Assembly (NCBI RefSeq): GCF_938040115.1
Contig: NZ_CALHXD010000318.1
Coordinates: forward strand, 1-5,579
Direction of reading: 5' to 3'
DNA: 5,579 nt
Origin: an uncultured Campylobacter sp.
GTDB lineage: Bacteria > Campylobacterota > Campylobacteria > Campylobacterales > Campylobacteraceae
Below, in pieces: positions 1-5,482 of this stretch. Made by a program: the position numbers and the translations under genes. The notes beneath the pieces were generated by a model, which had not been told where the DNA came from, searched no databases, and was given only the letters and a program-made list of their open reading frames with translations. How positions within the stretch are numbered: the first letter of the stretch is position 1; each line of letters starts with the position of its first letter.

Positions 1-1
1 A

Positions 2-199
2 GCCTTTGAAGTCGAGGTTGCGAATTTTACGGGCGAGGAGATATTTCTAAAAAACCTAAAAGAGCGCGTTTTGGTGCTTTTTGAAGGGCTAAACGCAACT
101 AGTGAGGAAAATCTAAAAGACAGGCTCTCGCTCACGCTTAAATTTTTAGAATTCGTGCTGGCAAATGTCGAAAATCGGCTCGAAAATCTGCAAAAATAA
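2..199 (+). CDS. 3' end of a small helical protein, possibly CiaD-like (Cj0788 family), 5'-truncated by the window edge
   Basis: An open frame enters from the left edge and ends at TAA 197-199, giving 65 residues. It reads as two amphipathic helices: roughly residues 16-30 (containing NLKERVLVLFEGLN) and 37-64 (containing LTLKFLEFVLANVENRL), rich in Glu, Lys and Leu, with no membrane segment. The '(R)VLVLFEGLN ... FLEFxLAxxExxL' pattern resembles, from memory, the conserved C-terminus of a Campylobacter protein encoded directly upstream of cca; in C. jejuni that neighbour is Cj0788 (CiaD, a secreted invasion-associated effector). The family match and the synteny are inference. CiaD virulence functions should not be transferred on this fragment alone, since the N-terminal part with the export and host-interaction segments is outside the window. 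The frame is clearly coding: codon use matches the neighbours and it overlaps the cca start. Confidence 0.7.
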   Translation, partial: AFEVEVANFTGEEIFLKNLKERVLVLFEGLNATSEENLKDRLSLTLKFLEFVLANVENRLENLQK

Positions 200-1307
200 A
201 AATCTAAAATGGTTGCGAGATTTTCTAGCGCCGCACACCAAGCGTGCGTATATCGTCGGTGGCTGCGTTCGCGACGCGATGCTCGGTAAAAAAATATCCG
301 ACTTTGACGTTGAAATTTACGGTATCGACCCGGCTAAATTTGACGCGCTGATGGCGCAAATCGGCGCTTGCGGCGTGGGCAAAAACTACTTCGTTTATAA
401 ATTTAAAAATTTCGACCTTTCCTTACCGCGAACCGAAAACAAAACGAGCGAGGGGCACAAGGCCTTTGAAGTCGCATACGCCGATGACGAGCGCGAGGCG
501 TCTTTGCGCCGAGACTTTACCGTAAACGCGATGATGATAAATATCTTTGACGGCTCGTTTTTGGACTTTTACGGCGGAGAGTGCGACCTAAAACGCGGCA
601 TCTTGCGCCATATCGACGATGAAAAATTCGCCGAAGATAGCCTGCGCGTACTGCGGGCGGTGCAGTTTAGCGCACGGCTAAATTTCCGTATCGCGCGCGA
701 TAGTTTGGGGCTGATGAAACGCCTAAGTATCAGCGACCTTAGCCGAGAGCGCATAAACGGCGAGCTGATGAAGCTTTTTGGCGCCAAATTTCAAGAGGTT
801 GGCTTTTTGTATCTTTATAAACTAGGTCTTTTGGGTAAAATTTTCGGGCTAAATTTGAGCCGCGCCGAGGCGGAAAAATTTGCCGCAAAGCTAAAAAGTG
901 CGGTTAAATTTCTACCTAAACAAAACGGCAAAAAAGACGAGCGCGAGTTTTTGTATCTTTTAAACGGCTATTTCGGCGTTAAAAATTTTTACGATTTAGC
1001 ACTGCCGAAAAGCTTTGAAGCTTGCGTTAAAGAGCCGTTTTTTTCGCGGCGCCCAAGCGATGGCGAGCTGCTTAAAATCGCGCTAGATAAACCGCTAAAA
1101 AGCTGGCTCGGGCTAAACTCGCTCAGCCTCATAAAAAGAGCTAAAAATTTAGGCGTTTATGAGGCTAAATTTGAACCCGCTATCGATACGGCGGAGATTT
1201 TAAAGCTCGGCTTTAAAGGCGCTGCGATCGGTGCTGAGATAAGGCGCAGGCAGGATTTAGCGATAGAAAAATTTTTAAACGAAAAGTCAAGCTCGGCTAA
1301 AAATTAA
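165..1307 (+). CDS. cca: CCA tRNA nucleotidyltransferase (class II)
   Basis: This cytoplasmic enzyme adds or repairs the 3'-terminal CCA of tRNAs from CTP and ATP without a nucleic acid template. The 380-residue product shows the class II nucleotidyltransferase motifs in order: GGCVRD at 32-37, the metal-binding pair D46 and D48 in DFDVE, FDLSLPRTE at 83-91, RRDFTVNAM at 115-123, the nucleotide-selecting EDxxR motif (E157, D158, R161) inside EDSLRVLRA, and ERINGEL at 195-201. The segment between FDLSLPR and RRDF is of normal length (GHKAFEV present), which argues for a full CCA enzyme and not a CC-only type. The C-terminal third (about 210-380) is helical and divergent, and no HD phosphohydrolase motif is visible, unlike E. 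coli Cca. The ATG at 165 overlaps the upstream gene by 35 nt and has no convincing Shine-Dalgarno; a TTG at 213 would also leave all motifs intact. C-terminal divergence means poly(A) polymerase activity cannot be strictly excluded. Confidence 0.93.
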   Translation: MSKIGSKICKNKNLKWLRDFLAPHTKRAYIVGGCVRDAMLGKKISDFDVEIYGIDPAKFDALMAQIGACGVGKNYFVYKFKNFDLSLPRTENKTSEGHKAFEVAYADDEREASLRRDFTVNAMMINIFDGSFLDFYGGECDLKRGILRHIDDEKFAEDSLRVLRAVQFSARLNFRIARDSLGLMKRLSISDLSRERINGELMKLFGAKFQEVGFLYLYKLGLLGKIFGLNLSRAEAEKFAAKLKSAVKFLPKQNGKKDEREFLYLLNGYFGVKNFYDLALPKSFEACVKEPFFSRRPSDGELLKIALDKPLKSWLGLNSLSLIKRAKNLGVYEAKFEPAIDTAEILKLGFKGAAIGAEIRRRQDLAIEKFLNEKSSSAKN

Positions 1308-1330
1308 CCTAGTTAAAAGCGCAAATTGGC

Positions 1331-1336
1331 TAAAAT
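1331..1336 (+). promoter_or_regulatory. Candidate sigma-70 -10 element (TAAAAT) upstream of trmL
   Basis: TAAAAT lies 24 nt after the cca stop in the context TTGGCTAAAATC and matches the TATAAT consensus at five of six positions. Campylobacter sigma-70 promoters commonly have a recognisable -10 but no conserved -35, and none is evident here. A start near 1343 would leave about 19 nt before the GTG at 1362 and about 150 nt before trmL. The position in the only long gap of the window supports it; the element is short and unverified, and the words 'gctaaa' are common inside genes here, so it may be chance. Confidence 0.35.
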
Positions 1337-1361
1337 CAAGCCCTATTTTAAAGAGGCGAAA

Positions 1362-1496
1362 GTGGAAAAAACTTCAAATATAAATTTTCAAAATAAAAAT
1401 ATTCTTTTTAGTATAAGTTTTGCAAAAAGCCTAAATTTGAGCGACTCGGCAAGTACTTTTGTGGCTTTTAAAGCGCAGGCTAAGGCGGCTTTTTAA
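1362..1496 (+). CDS. Possible 44-residue small ORF immediately upstream of trmL
   Basis: A GTG at 1362 follows AGAGG (1352-1356) at an ideal 5-nt spacing, and the frame runs without a stop to TAA 1494-1496, which directly abuts the trmL ATG. I do not recognise the product. It has a polar, Asn-rich start (VEKTSNINFQNKN), a moderately hydrophobic middle (ILFSISFA), then a Ser/Ala/Lys-rich end finishing AQAKAAF; no signal peptide or clear membrane helix. For coding: strong Shine-Dalgarno, the exact TAAATG junction that suggests coupling to trmL, and composition like neighbouring genes in its second half. Against: its first 75 nt (about 17% G+C by hand count) look like an AT-rich intergenic or promoter stretch, and short open frames arise easily. 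It may be a leader peptide, a real small protein, or no gene. Confidence 0.3.
   Translation: MEKTSNINFQNKNILFSISFAKSLNLSDSASTFVAFKAQAKAAF
1412..1417 (+). promoter_or_regulatory. Alternative -10-like element (TATAAG) in the AT-rich island before trmL
   Basis: TATAAG is preceded by the T-rich run ATTCTTTTTAG, resembling the T-rich upstream tract of Campylobacter sigma-70 promoters. It sits in a 75-nt island (1365-1439) with only about 13 G or C bases, in sharp contrast to the flanking genes. A start near 1424 would give trmL a leader of about 73 nt. If this is the true promoter of the trmL-glyS operon, the small ORF at 1362 is not translated from this transcript. The last base of the hexamer departs from consensus. 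Confidence 0.3.
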
Positions 1497-1976
1497 ATGT
1501 TTAATATTGTCCTCGTTCATCCTCAAATTCCCCAAAATACGGGCTCGATCGGACGTATGTGCGTAAATGCAAACCTTAAGCTTCATATAATCAAACCGAC
1601 CGTTTTTGATATCAGCGAAAAGGCTGTTAGGCGCGCGGGGCTTGATTATTGGGCGCGACTAAATCCGGTGATTTGGGAGAGTTTGGACGAGTTTTTACGC
1701 GCAAACGCCGCTTACGAGGATAGATTTTTTTACGCGACGACGAAGGCGCATAAATTTTACTTTGAAGCGGAGTTTAAAAAGGGCGACTTTTTGTTTTTTG
1801 GCGGCGAAAGTACGGGGCTGCCTATGGAGCTGATGGAGCGAAATTTCGCAAACGCGATCAAAATCCCGATGGGCGAGCATGGCAGAAGCTTAAATTTAGC
1901 CACGAGCGCAGGTATCATCGCCTATGAGGCTATCAGGCAAAATTTCGCCCAGTCAGGCCTTGGAAGCGCATTATGA
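1497..1976 (+). CDS. trmL: tRNA (cytidine(34)-2'-O)-methyltransferase, TrmL/YibK family
   Basis: The 159-residue product belongs to the SPOUT methyltransferases, whose C-terminal trefoil knot binds S-adenosylmethionine. Its E. coli counterpart (157 residues) 2'-O-methylates the wobble base, C34 or cmnm5U34, of two tRNA-Leu isoacceptors. The three family blocks are intact: NTGSIGRMC at 14-22, FFGGESTGLP at 100-109, and IPMGEHGRSLNLATSAGI at 123-140 followed by AYEAIRQ. HIIKP (30-34) and RRAGLDYW (45-52) also match the TrmL pattern. It is a bare SPOUT domain, with no added RNA-binding domain, as expected for a TrmL dimer. A weak TAAGG (1481-1485) lies 11 nt before the ATG, so initiation may lean on coupling with a preceding ORF. 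Its stop overlaps the next start by 4 nt (ATGA). A close SPOUT relative with another tRNA target is the only serious alternative. Confidence 0.93.
   Translation: MFNIVLVHPQIPQNTGSIGRMCVNANLKLHIIKPTVFDISEKAVRRAGLDYWARLNPVIWESLDEFLRANAAYEDRFFYATTKAHKFYFEAEFKKGDFLFFGGESTGLPMELMERNFANAIKIPMGEHGRSLNLATSAGIIAYEAIRQNFAQSGLGSAL
1962..1966 (+). promoter_or_regulatory. Ribosome binding site of the exported nuclease gene
   Basis: GGAAG lies 6 nt before the ATG at 1973, inside the last codons of trmL. It supports the ATG that overlaps the trmL stop as the true start; that start also places a complete signal peptide at the N-terminus. Confidence 0.6.
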
Positions 1977-3310
1977 AATTTGCGGCAAATAGGCTTTTTG
2001 CGCTCATTTTTGCAGTGCTGTTTTTCGCCGTTTTTGCGGCGGGCGCCGAGCTAAAGATCGCTACGTTTAACGCGCAAAATTTATTTGACGCTAAAAACGA
2101 CGGCAGCGAGTATAAGGATTTCGTCGTCGGAAAATCAGAATGGAACGAGAAAAAAGCAAGCGCCAAATTTAAAGCCGTAAGTGCAAAGATAAAAGAGCTA
2201 AACGCTGATATCATCGCGCTTCAAGAGATCGAAAACGAGCAAATTTTAAAAGAGCTGATGAGGGAGGCGGGCTATAAATATTTTGCCTTTTCAAAAGGCA
2301 AAAACGGTCCCGTAGGCCTAGCCGTGCTGTCTCGCGTAAAGCCTGAAAAAACGCAAATTTTTAGCGTTCCAAACGTAAAAACAAGAGATATTTTAAAGCT
2401 TGATTTTGAAGTGGATGGGCAAAAATTTAGTCTTTTAAATTTGCATTTTCCTGCGAGAAAAAACCCCTTAAAACAGCGAAAAACCGCCTTTATCACGCTA
2501 AAATCAGCCTTAGCTGATACCAAAAAGGTCGTGGTTTTGGGCGATTTTAATACGCCTTACGGAGATAAAGAACTGCTGGGCGATCTTGCGACTAGCAAAA
2601 ATTTAGCCAATCTCTGGGCGTTTTTGCCAAAGCACGAGCGCTACTCGCACACGAGCCTAAACGCGCTTGATCACGTCCTGCTCTCAAAAGACGCGCTTAG
2701 CCAAAACTATGTCTTAAATAGCTTTAAGATTGAGCGTGACGGAGCGCAAATTTCGGATCATTTCGCGCTGGTTTTTAGGCTAAATTTTGATAAAAACGCT
2801 AAAAATACGCTGCAAAATATCGCCGAAGCGCGGGTTGGCGAGCTAACAAAAAAGTCAAATTTGCCCGTTTTGCTAAAACACGCTACGGTTGTGCAAAAAG
2901 ATAAAAAAGGCTTTACGCTAGCGCAAGATAAGCGCGGCATCTACGTGTACGAGCCAAAAAACGACGCAAAACCCGGCCAGGTCATGGACGTAGCGGTAAA
3001 CCGCCTAGACGAGTTTAAGGGAAATCTTGAGATCAGTTCGCATTATGCGGTAAAAATTTACGACGAAACGCAAGATCCACGTGAGCAGATGCTGGAGGCT
3101 AAAAACATAAAGCAAGCGCGCGCGGGCGACGTATTTGATCGTATCGGCTGCGAGGTGCGAAACGGCAGGCTCTATACGCCATACGGAGATATTAAAATTT
3201 ACGGAGCAAAGGGCAAACCGCGCAACGAAAAAGCGGCAGTTTTTACGTCCGTCCGCGTAGTGAATTATAAAAACGAACCTCAAATTTGGATAGAAAATGA
3301 AGATAATTGA
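1973..3310 (+). CDS. Exported endonuclease/exonuclease/phosphatase family protein with probable C-terminal OB-fold
   Basis: The 445-residue product starts with a Sec-type signal peptide: K2 and R7, hydrophobic residues 8-22, and a likely cleavage after A-G-A at 23-25, so the mature enzyme should be periplasmic, surface-attached or secreted. Residues 27-271 form an EEP (DNase I-like) domain with every expected catalytic block: FNAQNLF with N33, LQEIEN with metal ligand E85, NLHFP with H158, GDFN with D191 and N193, LDHVLLS with D233, and SDH with D262 and H263. Residues about 297-362 look like an OB-fold ('KPGQVMDVAVNRLDEFKGNLEI' pattern, seen from 333), a nucleic-acid-binding fold often attached to bacterial extracellular nucleases. 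The tail to 445 is beta-rich and unassigned. A DNase or nuclease role is inferred from the intact catalytic set, the export signal and the OB-fold; EEP domains also include phosphoesterases for lipids and sugars. It lies between trmL and glyS with overlaps on both sides. Confidence 0.85.
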   Translation: MKFAANRLFALIFAVLFFAVFAAGAELKIATFNAQNLFDAKNDGSEYKDFVVGKSEWNEKKASAKFKAVSAKIKELNADIIALQEIENEQILKELMREAGYKYFAFSKGKNGPVGLAVLSRVKPEKTQIFSVPNVKTRDILKLDFEVDGQKFSLLNLHFPARKNPLKQRKTAFITLKSALADTKKVVVLGDFNTPYGDKELLGDLATSKNLANLWAFLPKHERYSHTSLNALDHVLLSKDALSQNYVLNSFKIERDGAQISDHFALVFRLNFDKNAKNTLQNIAEARVGELTKKSNLPVLLKHATVVQKDKKGFTLAQDKRGIYVYEPKNDAKPGQVMDVAVNRLDEFKGNLEISSHYAVKIYDETQDPREQMLEAKNIKQARAGDVFDRIGCEVRNGRLYTPYGDIKIYGAKGKPRNEKAAVFTSVRVVNYKNEPQIWIENEDN

Positions 3311-3425
3311 CGCGTTGGTGCTGGTCGCATTCGTGCTTTTTATGATATTTTTGATGCGCGGATTCGTCACGCAGACGCTTGAGAGAAGCAAAAGAAGACA
3401 AAATTTAAAAAAGGATAAAAAATGA
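3297..3425 (+). CDS. 42-residue single-pass membrane protein, unknown function
   Basis: An ATG at 3297, with GGA (3288-3290) 6 nt ahead of it, opens a frame that ends at TGA 3423-3425. It overlaps the end of the nuclease gene by 14 nt and the start of glyS by 4 nt (ATGA), and so fills the apparent gap between them exactly. The product has a short N-terminus (MKIID), a continuous hydrophobic helix at about residues 6-20 (ALVLVAFVLFMIFLM), and a strongly basic tail: nine of residues 21-42 are Lys or Arg, ending KKDKK. By the positive-inside rule the tail should face the cytoplasm with the N-terminus outside. I do not recognise a family. The combination of a ribosome binding site, a textbook membrane topology and exact overlaps on both sides makes a real gene likely. 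Translation through it may also couple glyS to the upstream genes. Confidence 0.68.
   Translation: MKIIDALVLVAFVLFMIFLMRGFVTQTLERSKRRQNLKKDKK
3411..3415 (+). promoter_or_regulatory. Ribosome binding site of glyS
   Basis: AAGGA sits 6 nt before the glyS ATG at 3422, inside the last codons of the small membrane protein gene. It is one of the strongest Shine-Dalgarno matches in the window and fixes the glyS start, which coincides with the expected family N-terminus. Confidence 0.7.
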
Positions 3426-5455
3426 GCGAAACAAAAGAACTGATCGTGGAGATCGGCGTCGAGGAGCTGCCGGCGATCCCGTTTTTAAAAGAGTGCGGCA
3501 ACGTCGCGGCGAAGTGGCGCGAGACGCTAGCGCAAAACGGCCTAGATAGCGAGTGCGAGTTTTATTACACGCCGCGCAGGATCGCGTTTTACCACCCGAA
3601 ATTTGCGGTGCGTCAGGAAGACGGATTTAGCGAGTTTATCGGCGCGCCAAGGCAAGTCGCGCAAAAAGACGGTGTATGGACGCCCGCCGCGCTAAGCTTT
3701 GCTAAAAAATGCGGTATCGCAGAGTCCGAGCTAAAATTTGAGACCGTCGGCGGCAAAGAGGTGCTCTACTACAAAAAGCCGGTCGCGGGCAAGCCTAGCG
3801 CGGAGCTTTTGGGCGATATGATCGAGAAATTTTTGCTCAGCTTAAATTTCGGCAAATCTATGCGCTGGGGCGAGGGTAAATTTGAGTTTATCCGTCCGAT
3901 TCGCTCTTTTTTATGTCTGCTTGGAGACGAGGTCGTTAAATTTAATAAATTTGACGTGGAAAGCGGCGATACGATTTTCATGCACAGAAGCGTAGGCTAC
4001 GATAAATTTGCCGTCAAAAACGCGAAAGATTATTTCGCCGCGATGCCTAAAATCGGCGTAATCCTCGATCAAAATGCGCGCCGAGAGAAAATTTTGAGCG
4101 AATTTAAACAAATCGAAGCCAAAAACGGCGTAACGGTCGAGGTGGACGAGGCGCTGCTAGACGAAGTCGTAGCGATCACAGAGCATCCGACCGCGCTGCT
4201 GGGCGGCTTTGAGCGAGAGTTTTTGGAGGTGCCTAGCGAGGTCATCATCACCTCGATGAAGGAAAATCAGAGGTATTTTCCGGTTTTTGAGGGCGGCAAG
4301 CTCGCTAATCGCTTCGTAGTAGTTAGCAACGCTATCTCGCCAGAGCCGGCGCTCATCGTGAAAGGCAACGAAAAAGTACTTCGCGCGAGGCTTAGCGACG
4401 CGATGTTTTTCTGGCGCAGCGACCTGGCGCATGAGTTTGGTCCGGAAAAGCTAAAAAACATCACCTATCTAAAGGAGCTTGGCAGCACATACGATAAAAG
4501 CGTGCGCGAGCTGGGCGTCGCAAAGCGGCTGGCTAAAATCTGCGCCGATAGGCTAAAAGCGTGCGCGGGAGAGGGCTACGAGGCGCTGCTGGAGCGCGCC
4601 GTGATGCTGAGCAAGGCTGATCTAACCACGCAGATGGTGTATGAATTTACCGAGCTTCAGGGCGTGATGGGCGGCTACTACGCGGCGGCTAAGGGCGAAA
4701 ACGAAAACGTCGTAACCGCAATCAAGGAGCAGTACTTGCCAAGCGGCGAGGCTAGCGCGCTACCTAGCACTATCTTTAGTTCCGTCGTCGCGCTCGCGAT
4801 CAAGCTCGAGACGTTAATCGGGCTCTTTAGCGCGGGTAAGATCCCAAGCGGCAACAAGGACCCGTATGCGCTGCGCCGCGCGGCTAACGGCGTTATAAAG
4901 ATAATCCAAAACGAAAATCTAAACCTTGATATCGCGGCGTTTTTGCGCGAGACGGCGGAGGGCTACGCCAAATTTGACGTCGAGGCGCTGATAGGATTTA
5001 TATTTGATAGGCTTTATACATTTTTTGACGTGAACCCGTCCGTCGTAAAGGCTTGCCTGGCTAGCAAAAAGGGCGACGTACTCGCGCAGTGCGAGGCGAT
5101 CGACGCTCTAGGCGCTATCTGCGCGGCAGATGACTTTAGGCAAAATTTCAGCACGTTTAAGCGCCTGGCAAATATCATAAAGGATGAAAATTTCGGCGCA
5201 GTAGATGAGGCGAAATTTGAAAATGAGAGCGAGAAAAAGCTAAACGACGCCTTTAAGGCCGCGGTAAAAGCAGGCGGCTCATACAGCGAACGCCTAAAAA
5301 ATCTTTTCGGTCTAAAAGCCGCGATAGACGAGTTTTTCGACAACGTAATGATAAATGCCCAGGACGAGCTCGTGCGCAAAAACCGCCTTGCGCTCGTAGG
5401 GCAAATTTACGCGGAATTTCTTAAGATCGCCGATATAAAAGAGATAAGCTTATAA
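3422..5455 (+). CDS. glyS: Glycyl-tRNA synthetase beta subunit
   Basis: This is the 677-residue beta subunit of the bacterial heterotetrameric (alpha2-beta2) glycyl-tRNA synthetase, close to the roughly 690 residues of E. coli GlyS. The alpha subunit (glyQ, not in this window) carries the aminoacylation site; beta binds and positions tRNA-Gly. Family landmarks run the full length: LIVEIGVEELPA at 7-18, YYTPRRIAF at 48-56, KSMRWGEGKFEFIRPIRSF at 145-163, ITEHPTALLG at 252-261, SMKENQRYFPV at 278-288, RLSDAMFFWRSDL at 323-335, KADLTTQMVYEFTELQGVMG at 398-417, YLPSGEASALPST at 438-450, and DPYALRRAANGVIKII at 480-495. The C-terminal DALR-like helical anticodon-binding region (about 550-677) is present and ends in the usual RLALVGQIYAEFLKIADI. 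No frameshift or missing block is visible. It is the last intact gene of the overlapping run that begins at trmL; glyQ is elsewhere, so the two subunits are not co-transcribed in this stretch. Confidence 0.97.
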   Translation: MSETKELIVEIGVEELPAIPFLKECGNVAAKWRETLAQNGLDSECEFYYTPRRIAFYHPKFAVRQEDGFSEFIGAPRQVAQKDGVWTPAALSFAKKCGIAESELKFETVGGKEVLYYKKPVAGKPSAELLGDMIEKFLLSLNFGKSMRWGEGKFEFIRPIRSFLCLLGDEVVKFNKFDVESGDTIFMHRSVGYDKFAVKNAKDYFAAMPKIGVILDQNARREKILSEFKQIEAKNGVTVEVDEALLDEVVAITEHPTALLGGFEREFLEVPSEVIITSMKENQRYFPVFEGGKLANRFVVVSNAISPEPALIVKGNEKVLRARLSDAMFFWRSDLAHEFGPEKLKNITYLKELGSTYDKSVRELGVAKRLAKICADRLKACAGEGYEALLERAVMLSKADLTTQMVYEFTELQGVMGGYYAAAKGENENVVTAIKEQYLPSGEASALPSTIFSSVVALAIKLETLIGLFSAGKIPSGNKDPYALRRAANGVIKIIQNENLNLDIAAFLRETAEGYAKFDVEALIGFIFDRLYTFFDVNPSVVKACLASKKGDVLAQCEAIDALGAICAADDFRQNFSTFKRLANIIKDENFGAVDEAKFENESEKKLNDAFKAAVKAGGSYSERLKNLFGLKAAIDEFFDNVMINAQDELVRKNRLALVGQIYAEFLKIADIKEISL

Positions 5456-5459
5456 ACGC

Positions 5460-5482
5460 TAGAAGCGGTGATGCCGCTTCTA
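5460..5482 (+). terminator. Perfect 9-bp inverted repeat just after glyS, possible hairpin terminator without a T-tract
   Basis: TAGAAGCGG (5460-5468) and CCGCTTCTA (5474-5482) are exact reverse complements around the 5-nt loop TGATG, starting 5 nt after the glyS stop. Position and stem fit the end of an operon. The + strand continues AACTCGG with no run of T, and the - strand side has only a short TTT, so it is not a canonical intrinsic terminator; it could instead stabilise the 3' end of the mRNA. It also overlaps the transporter-like frame, so the symmetry may be a relic of coding sequence. Confidence 0.4.

Noticed and set aside
1304..1316. TTAACCTAGTTAA inverted repeat over the cca stop codon, considered as a terminator or operator
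   Set aside because: Only a 5-bp AT-rich stem with a 3-nt loop and no T-tract; likely chance, and includes the stop codon itself.
1464..1493. GCTTTTAAAGC followed by a second GCTTT, considered as alternating attenuator hairpins before trmL
   Set aside because: The first palindrome has no room for a hairpin loop beyond about 3 bp, and the second pairing is a 5-bp stem with a long loop; too weak to support attenuation.
3005..3391. 128-codon open frame on the minus strand opposite the end of the nuclease gene and the small membrane protein gene
   Set aside because: It lies antisense to well-supported coding sequence, its translation has no recognisable domain, and its composition is what reverse-strand reading of these codons gives.
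5014..5379. 121-codon open frame on the minus strand opposite the 3' part of glyS
   Set aside because: The Ser/Ala/Phe/Arg-rich product is a typical shadow of GC-containing coding DNA; glyS is conserved throughout this stretch.
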